Assembly: GCA_905215445.1 (NCBI GenBank)
Contig: CAJMPZ010000045.1
Coordinates: forward strand, 1-18,058
Length of the DNA: 18,058 bases
DNA from: an uncultured bacterium
Lineage (GTDB): Bacteria; Actinomycetota; Coriobacteriia; Coriobacteriales; Coriobacteriaceae
Direction: 5' to 3'
Shown here: positions 13,321-18,058 of the stretch, one piece after another
Layout: each line of letters begins with the position of its first letter
Numbering within the stretch: position 1 is the stretch's first letter
Made by a program: the position numbers and the translations under genes
The notes under the pieces: generated by a model
Seen by the model: the letters and a program-made list of their open reading frames with translations, nothing else
What the model was told of the DNA's origin: nothing
Database searches by the model: none

Positions 13321-14577
13321 CTACTTGTAATACGTCTTGAACAGCTTAAAGTGGCGCAGCTTGGTGTGCCACATGCGCAGCCAGCGGTTAAAGACAAAGT
13401 CGCCCTTCATAAACGAAGGGTCGGCGCCCTTGCCTTCCTTGTCCAGGCGATGCACCTTAGCGCGCAGCTCGGGATCCTTGACGTACTTGTCGACGACGCC
13501 CATGGGGACGACCATCCACAGCGCCTCGTCCTGCGCCGTCACAAACTCCGGTTCAAACGGGCGGTTGAACACATACTCGTCCACCACATACTTGGCAACG
13601 TTAAAGCCGCTGTTGGTGACGTAGTAGTTGCTGCGGCCTTGGCGCGTGTTGAAATCGAAGAATTTAAACGAGCCGTCGCGCTCGTCGTACTTAACGTCAA
13701 AGTTGGAATATCCCACAAAGTGAAGGTCCTCGAGCAACTTGCGCACGCCGCCCATGAGCTCGTCATTGGGCTCGGTGATGATACAGGCATGGTTGCCGAC
13801 ACCGTGGGGCTGATGCTCCTCGAGCAGCACATGACCCAGGCACATCATGCGGACCTTGCCGTTGCGGTCGGAATAGCTGGTGAGCACGCGCATGTACTCG
13901 TCGTTGCCGGGCACGCGATCCTGCAAGATCAGGTCGTCGGTGTAGCCGCTGGCATACGAGTCGCGAATGACCTGTTCCAGCTCGGCACGGTCGGCAATCT
14001 CATAGGCCTTTTTCTGGCCCTCGAACTCGTGCTGCCACCACATGATGCCGTCAGAAGGCTTCAGAATCATCGGGTAAGGAAAATCGATCTGGTCGAGCAC
14101 TTCGGCAGGCGCCTCACCCTGGGCATTGAGCATCGCCTTGGTAAAGGTAAACGTGTGCGGATAGGGCACGCCATGCTTCTCGCACAGCTCGTAGAAGATC
14201 TCCTTCTTCTGGCACTGCTCGAGCATGCTGTAGGGCGCGTAGGGAGCGACGATGTTATCCGCCAGCTCATAAGCGTCCTTGGCCTGAGCCACGAGAGCGA
14301 CATAGTTATCGCCACAACCCACAAGGACAATCGTCTTGTCGGCATGCGCTTGGGCAATGCCGTTGACGGTCTTGAGCATCACGGGCATGGTGTCGATATC
14401 CACGTTGGGCGTGTAGTCGATAATCTGGCTGCGGTACGCGGGACCCGTCTGGTACTTGCCAAAGACCAGACTCTTGACCTGGTACTCCTCGTAGAAGGCG
14501 CGGGCCACCGAATAGGCGTTGATGTCGCCTCCGAGCAGCACGGGAATGAACTCGCGCTCTGTAAACTGCAATGCCAT
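13321..14577 (-). CDS. ATP-grasp carboxylate-amine ligase, probable D-aspartate ligase
   Basis: A 418-residue ATP-grasp enzyme, which joins a carboxylate to an amine through an acyl-phosphate. The N-terminal Rossmann-like part reads FIPVLLGGDINAYSVARAF. The ATP-binding core includes YPMILKPSDGIMWWQHEF, and the metal-binding end is NFDVKYDERDGSFKFFDFN with NTRQGRSNYY. Length and layout fit the enterococcal and lactococcal D-aspartate ligases that attach D-Asp to the side-chain amine of the peptidoglycan stem peptide. The adjacent racemase supports this. The ATG at 14577 has AGGAAG about 6 bases upstream. A different amino acid or substrate remains possible because many carboxylate-amine ligases look alike. 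Confidence 0.82.
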   Translation of the reverse strand: MALQFTEREFIPVLLGGDINAYSVARAFYEEYQVKSLVFGKYQTGPAYRSQIIDYTPNVDIDTMPVMLKTVNGIAQAHADKTIVLVGCGDNYVALVAQAKDAYELADNIVAPYAPYSMLEQCQKKEIFYELCEKHGVPYPHTFTFTKAMLNAQGEAPAEVLDQIDFPYPMILKPSDGIMWWQHEFEGQKKAYEIADRAELEQVIRDSYASGYTDDLILQDRVPGNDEYMRVLTSYSDRNGKVRMMCLGHVLLEEHQPHGVGNHACIITEPNDELMGGVRKLLEDLHFVGYSNFDVKYDERDGSFKFFDFNTRQGRSNYYVTNSGFNVAKYVVDEYVFNRPFEPEFVTAQDEALWMVVPMGVVDKYVKDPELRAKVHRLDKEGKGADPSFMKGDFVFNRWLRMWHTKLRHFKLFKTYYK

Positions 14578-14971
14578 GGAAACTTCCTATCATGAACTGC
14601 CCACACAACGGGCGGTCTTTGCGCAACTGATTTATTCTAGCGTGCCAAGCCGCCGGCGCCCAAAGCTCCACCGTATCTATGGCAATCGACGTGATCGTCC
14701 AGCATAAAGCCGCACTCACCGCGATGGGGCCTTGTAGCCGCAAACCCCCTGTTGAGATAGCTTTCACGACCGAAAGCCCGTCCGCAAACAGGCCCCCGTA
14801 ACGTTAAAGTTGAACTCTATGGTTTCTCAACAATTCATCATAACTGCAGGTCAAAGCCAAAGCCTCAAGTTCAACTTGACCCTTTGGAACCTTTAAGGTT
14901 CAAGTTGAGGTCGAAAGCAGTAGTAGAATACCGTTCGAACCATAACCTACGATTGATTGCAGAGGGACTGG
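14578..14971. promoter_or_regulatory. Divergent promoter region, ligase and cell-wall hydrolase genes
   Basis: No gene is seen here. For the leftward ligase, TAGAAT on the minus strand (14634-14639) with TTGGGC 18 bp upstream (14658-14663) is a plausible promoter. For the rightward hydrolase, TAGAAT (14924-14929) lies 43 bases before the start; TTCAAG (14899-14904) at 19-bp spacing is a poor -35. Two 15-bp palindromes (14865-14879, 14887-14901) and a related AAAGTTGAAC (14806-14815) lie upstream. The rest holds nothing I recognise. Confidence 0.5.
14865..14901. promoter_or_regulatory. Two adjacent 15-bp palindromes, probable operators
   Basis: TCAAGTT-C-AACTTGA (14865-14879) and GAACCTT-T-AAGGTTC (14887-14901) are perfect odd-centred palindromes. 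Their centres are 22 bp apart, close to two helical turns, so two dimers could bind the same face. The first extends to CCTCAAGTTCAACTTGACC, like MerR/SoxR-type boxes. TCAAGTTGA recurs at 14900-14908 next to the hydrolase promoter. Confidence 0.6.
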
Positions 14972-16105
14972 ATGCAGCATTCGAATCATCGCACCGCAGC
15001 GCTCATTGCGTCGAAGCCGGCTCGTATCATCACGAGCGCCGCGCTCGCCGTTGCGCTGACGGCCACGCCGATGCTCTCCCCCGTTGCGGCGTATGCCGCC
15101 TCGCAGGCAACGCAGGACCAGCTTTCCGCAGCCCAGCAGAAGATCGAAGCCGCCACGAGCGCCTACAACGACGCCCGCACCAAACTCGATGACCTGCAAA
15201 AGCAGATTGACTCCAACGAGGCAAGCATCGAGGAAATCGAGGCTAAGCTTCCCGAGCAGCAGGCCAAGGCAAGCTCCGCCATGCGCGATCTGTACAAGTA
15301 TCAGAAGGGCACCAATCCCATCGTAAGCTTCCTGGTCAATGCGCAGAGCCTGGGTGAGTTCATCACGACCTGCAAATACACCAACCAGATCACGAGCTCG
15401 AGCGTCAACGAGATCGAAGAGCTCAATAATATGCAAACCGAACTCGAGCAGAACAAGGCCGAGCTCCAGCAGGCCAAGTCACAGCTTGAGGCAGAGCAGA
15501 AAAACGCCGAGGATGCGCTGGCGCAGGCCCAGCAGCTCCGCAGCGAGGCACAGGCAAAAGCCGAGCAGGAAAATGCCGCCGAGCTTGCCAAGCTTGAGGC
15601 CGATAAGGCCGCTGCCGCCGAGAAGCTCTCGGGCGAGGGCGTAAGCGGCGGCAATTCCAGCAGCCAGGCCACCAACACCAACACCACCATAGACACCACG
15701 GTGAACAACTCCAATACCGGTAGTTCCGATTACGATTCGTTCATTAATGAGTGGACGAGCCGCATCGACAATTATCTTGCCGGCTCCCCCATGGCAGGCC
15801 AGGGCTATAACTTTGCCGTCGCCGCTTGGAATACCGGTGTCGACCCCCGTTGGTCCCCCGCCATCGCCTGCATCGAGAGCACCAAGGGTGCTTATTGCGC
15901 CAATTCTTACAACGCCTGGGGCTGGAGTGCCCGTGGCGGCGGTTGGCGCAGCTTTGGCAGCTGGAGCGAGGGCATCTCCGCTCACGTTGCCTATCTGGGC
16001 GCCAACTACGGCTCCACCCTTACCCCGGCAGCGGCCAAAAAGTACTGCCCGCCCACGTGGCAGGACTGGTACAACAAAGTCGCCGCTCAGATGAACCGCA
16101 TCTAG
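14972..16105 (+). CDS. Secreted coiled-coil peptidoglycan hydrolase (PcsB-like coil, lysozyme-like domain)
   Basis: A 377-residue exported protein. The signal peptide ends near VAAYA-A (about residue 43). A long Gln/Glu/Ala-rich coiled coil spans about 45-220. In its middle AMRDLYKYQKG, then SFLVNAQSLGEFI, is the short hinge seen in PcsB/CwlO-type hydrolases that are opened by FtsEX. A Ser/Asn/Thr linker (about 225-255) leads to a C-terminal domain (256-377) with SPAIACIESTKG, NAWGW and a Trp/Gly-rich stretch. This resembles glucosaminidase or transglycosylase folds, with E302 a candidate catalytic acid. The ATG at 14972 has AGAGGG 5 bases upstream. Likely role: cell-wall cleavage at division. 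The exact bond cut is not certain. Confidence 0.83.
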   Translation: MQHSNHRTAALIASKPARIITSAALAVALTATPMLSPVAAYAASQATQDQLSAAQQKIEAATSAYNDARTKLDDLQKQIDSNEASIEEIEAKLPEQQAKASSAMRDLYKYQKGTNPIVSFLVNAQSLGEFITTCKYTNQITSSSVNEIEELNNMQTELEQNKAELQQAKSQLEAEQKNAEDALAQAQQLRSEAQAKAEQENAAELAKLEADKAAAAEKLSGEGVSGGNSSSQATNTNTTIDTTVNNSNTGSSDYDSFINEWTSRIDNYLAGSPMAGQGYNFAVAAWNTGVDPRWSPAIACIESTKGAYCANSYNAWGWSARGGGWRSFGSWSEGISAHVAYLGANYGSTLTPAAAKKYCPPTWQDWYNKVAAQMNRI

Positions 16106-16115
16106 GTGCAACTGC

Positions 16116-16144
16116 AAAGGGCCCCAATGGGGCCCTTTTCTTTT
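16116..16144 (+). terminator. Terminator between convergent hydrolase and kinase genes
   Basis: Arms aaagggcccc and ggggcccttt with an AAT loop, followed by tcttttа-like U-rich sequence, lie 10 bases past the hydrolase stop. Its tail reaches the last codon of the convergent kinase gene; the symmetrical stem may serve both. Confidence 0.9.
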
Positions 16145-17522
16145 AGGTAGCGGAGGTATCGACGACGCCGGTCGCATTGGCAACCGCGACTATGACGATC
16201 ATGCATAGGAGCAGCACACCCAATGCCTTGAGCCAAAGTTTCGCGAGTTTCTTGCCGCGATAGCTGTCGAGCAGTGCGAATCGCCGACGAAGACGGCGCT
16301 TATCGAGCAGCGCAAAATGCATAAGCACCATAAGGCCATCGACAAAGAAAAAATACTCGATTATGAGAAGCCACGTCGGGTAGCTTTGGTTTGCTCCCGT
16401 GGGGTGAAAGACGGCAAAGTGACTTCCGGCAAAGAACACAAGTAGCGAGAAGCAGACGAGCGCATTCCAAATGCGCCCCAGAGACTCCGGAACGCGAGAG
16501 AGCGGACCGCATGCAGCGGAGGCGGCAGGCCTAGGAAGCCCTGCGGGGTTCTGGAGCCCTTGGAGCGTCAACACCGTCTCCGAGGCCGGAGTACGGACAG
16601 GCGCAGGTGTAGGAGGCCGCACGGGGCGGCTCAGATCGTATGCCGAGCGCGTCGCCCGTCCCAACGCTTCCGCACTCGCAAAACGCTTGGCCGGGTCGAG
16701 CGCCATCGACATGCAGACGGCATCGGCAAGTGGAGTGGGAATGCCACGCGCCTCGCATTGCTCGCGCATGTCGAGCCCTGGTTTAGGGTCGACTCCCGTC
16801 AAGCAGAAGAACAACAGGGCGCCCAGTGCGTAGACGTCGCTGCGCACACTCGTCTGCCCAAACCCATACTGCTCGGGCGGCGCATAGGGTCGCGTGCCAA
16901 ACTTGACGGTGTCGGCATCGGCGCCATCGCGCCATACGCGCGCGATCCCCAAGTCGATAATCACCAGCGACGAAAACGTCAGGCCCTCATCGAGCGTACA
17001 GTTCGCACCCGTCACGATGATATTCGACGGTTTGAGGTCGCGATGGATCACCGGCGCCGACGTCTCCCCCGCCATTGCAAAACCGGCGTGGAGCTCGCCC
17101 ACGGCATCGCATAGGGCAGGATACAATTCACGCGCATAATCGGGGGTGGCTCCCAGACGGTCCACCAGCGCCCTGAGCGTCTCCCCTTCGATGTATTCCA
17201 TAACCACGTTGAGCTCGTCGCCCACACGATGACAATCGACGATTCTGGGCAGGTGCTCAAAACGCCTGCCTGCCCGCTGGGCGGCAAACAGACGCCCGTA
17301 TGCCCCGCCGATTTGAGCCGAAGCATCGATGCGTTTACGGACAAAGGGGCCGAGCGAACCACCGCCGGTTCCTTCAAAGTACACGAGCTCGGTTGTTTCA
17401 ACGGACGAGCGCTTAAGTACACGCTCCACGCGATAGCTGTCGTCGCGATCGAGCGACGCCAGATGTTCGGCAAGCGCTGCGGTCAGCTCGTCATCGGAAT
17501 ATGTTGTGGTCTGAGTATCCAT
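16143..17522 (-). CDS. Membrane Ser/Thr protein kinase
   Basis: A 459-residue Hanks-type kinase. The kinase domain covers about 28-300: FVRKRID with a candidate ATP-binding K63, VVMEYIEGETL, the catalytic loop HRDLKPSN (160-167), DLG (190-192, in place of the usual DFG), and GTRPYAPPEQYG (209-220). A Pro-rich juxtamembrane stretch (about 310-330) precedes three hydrophobic segments near the C-terminus. There is no PASTA or other obvious extracellular sensor, only short loops. In-frame starts at 17552 (GTG), 17534 and 17531 are possible; I chose 17522, though GGAGG is only 2 bases upstream of it. The helix-turn-helix gene lies just upstream on the same strand, so the two are probably functionally linked. 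The substrate is unknown. Confidence 0.88.
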   Translation of the reverse strand: MDTQTTTYSDDELTAALAEHLASLDRDDSYRVERVLKRSSVETTELVYFEGTGGGSLGPFVRKRIDASAQIGGAYGRLFAAQRAGRRFEHLPRIVDCHRVGDELNVVMEYIEGETLRALVDRLGATPDYARELYPALCDAVGELHAGFAMAGETSAPVIHRDLKPSNIIVTGANCTLDEGLTFSSLVIIDLGIARVWRDGADADTVKFGTRPYAPPEQYGFGQTSVRSDVYALGALLFFCLTGVDPKPGLDMREQCEARGIPTPLADAVCMSMALDPAKRFASAEALGRATRSAYDLSRPVRPPTPAPVRTPASETVLTLQGLQNPAGLPRPAASAACGPLSRVPESLGRIWNALVCFSLLVFFAGSHFAVFHPTGANQSYPTWLLIIEYFFFVDGLMVLMHFALLDKRRLRRRFALLDSYRGKKLAKLWLKALGVLLLCMIVIVAVANATGVVDTSAT

Positions 17523-17620
17523 AGCCTCCATCATAGCGCAGGGCGCAGACACCCCATGGCATCCGCGCCCCGTTCGTTTGCATCGTTGTTCGGCAGCTCC
17601 GCCGGCTCAGATATCAGCCG

Positions 17621-18043
17621 CTAACTCACCGTCTCCTCGCCAAAGCGATACAGCTCCTCGTTGACCTTTTGGAGGCTGCACCCGCGATCGATGCAAAAGA
17701 TGATAATCGCATCACGGCGATCCTTGCAGTTGAGGACGCTTACCCCGGCAGCCGTCAGTGCACGGTTGGCCTCTTTGAGCGTCAGCGCCATCGCAAAGGC
17801 AATCTGCAGCACCTTATTGCGACTCGGGTGACGCGCACCGGTAAAGATCTGATAGCCGAAGGTCTCATTGAGATCGGCCATACGAACCACGCGCGAGCGC
17901 TCCAAGCCCTTTTCCTGCAGCAGCTGCTTCAGGTAGTCCGAAAGCGACGGGGCGGCAAAGTCGTGCTCCCTGATATAGCCATCGATGTTCGGCGCATCGA
18001 GAAGCTCATTGAGCAACTCCTCGGTCAGCTTTTTATCGGGCAT
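17621..18043 (-). CDS. Helix-turn-helix protein, kinase-associated
   Basis: A 140-residue protein with a Cro/C1-like helix-turn-helix at about residues 35-95 (SLSDYLKQLLQEKGLERSRV, then NETFGYQIFTGARHPSRNKV). The C-terminal part (ALTAAGVSVLNCKDRRDAII, IFCIDRGCSLQKVNEELYRF) recurs in small regulators encoded next to Ser/Thr kinases in Gram-positive bacteria, which is family knowledge recalled rather than checked. The ATG at 18043 has GGGAGGTGA 6 bases upstream. The kinase gene follows after about 98 bp on the same strand. It might be a phosphorylation target or a transcriptional regulator of the pair. The promoter lies outside the window. Confidence 0.75.
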   Translation of the reverse strand: MPDKKLTEELLNELLDAPNIDGYIREHDFAAPSLSDYLKQLLQEKGLERSRVVRMADLNETFGYQIFTGARHPSRNKVLQIAFAMALTLKEANRALTAAGVSVLNCKDRRDAIIIFCIDRGCSLQKVNEELYRFGEETVS

Positions 18044-18058
18044 ACGACTTCACCTCCC

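Noticed and set aside
13003..14595. 530-residue plus-strand frame opposite the ligase and racemase genes
   Set aside because: It runs across two well-supported minus-strand genes and the gap between them, and its composition (His, Val, Leu, Gly repeats) is typical of an antisense frame.

Overview
The window looks like a chromosomal segment from a high-GC gut actinobacterium of the class Coriobacteriia, most probably Collinsella or a close relative. The basis is GC-rich coding DNA with matching codon use, Gram-positive cell-envelope genes, strong AAAGGAG-type ribosome binding sites and the particular gene mix. The genus is an inference from protein character; no 16S or marker gene is present.

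Left part (1-5527, minus strand). A run of leftward housekeeping genes: an RNase D-like 3'-5' exonuclease, a membrane zinc peptidase of the YugP type, then xseA-xseB (exonuclease VII), a HIT-family nucleotide hydrolase and a LysR-type regulator. The last gene and the 257 bases beyond it are clearly lower in GC (about 50% and 44%, against about 65% in a sampled part of xseA) and may be a recent addition. A long nested inverted repeat (4248-4345) lies between the RNase D and peptidase genes.

Centre (5626-12364, plus strand). A diacylglycerol-kinase-type lipid kinase is followed by a 30-residue single-pass membrane protein with its own Shine-Dalgarno site, and a strong terminator. Next comes a secreted, membrane-anchored C69 dipeptidase. 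The most interesting unit follows: a transcription attenuator with a 22-residue leader peptide containing three consecutive Trp codons, an intrinsic terminator, and then a complete ECF transporter (TrpP-like S component, a fused two-domain ATPase, EcfT). The transporter proteins hold only one Trp in about 1,020 residues. I read this as a tryptophan importer controlled by ribosome-mediated attenuation.

Right part (12490-18058). A leftward ATP-grasp ligase and aspartate/glutamate racemase pair resembles the D-aspartate ligase/racemase pairs that build D-Asp peptidoglycan cross-bridges. A divergent gene encodes a secreted coiled-coil cell-wall hydrolase, preceded by two adjacent 15-bp palindromes. 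It converges on a leftward pair made of a helix-turn-helix regulator and a membrane Ser/Thr protein kinase. Peptidase, hydrolase, ligase, racemase and kinase give this stretch a cell-envelope theme.

No tRNA, rRNA, CRISPR array, transposase or phage gene was seen.
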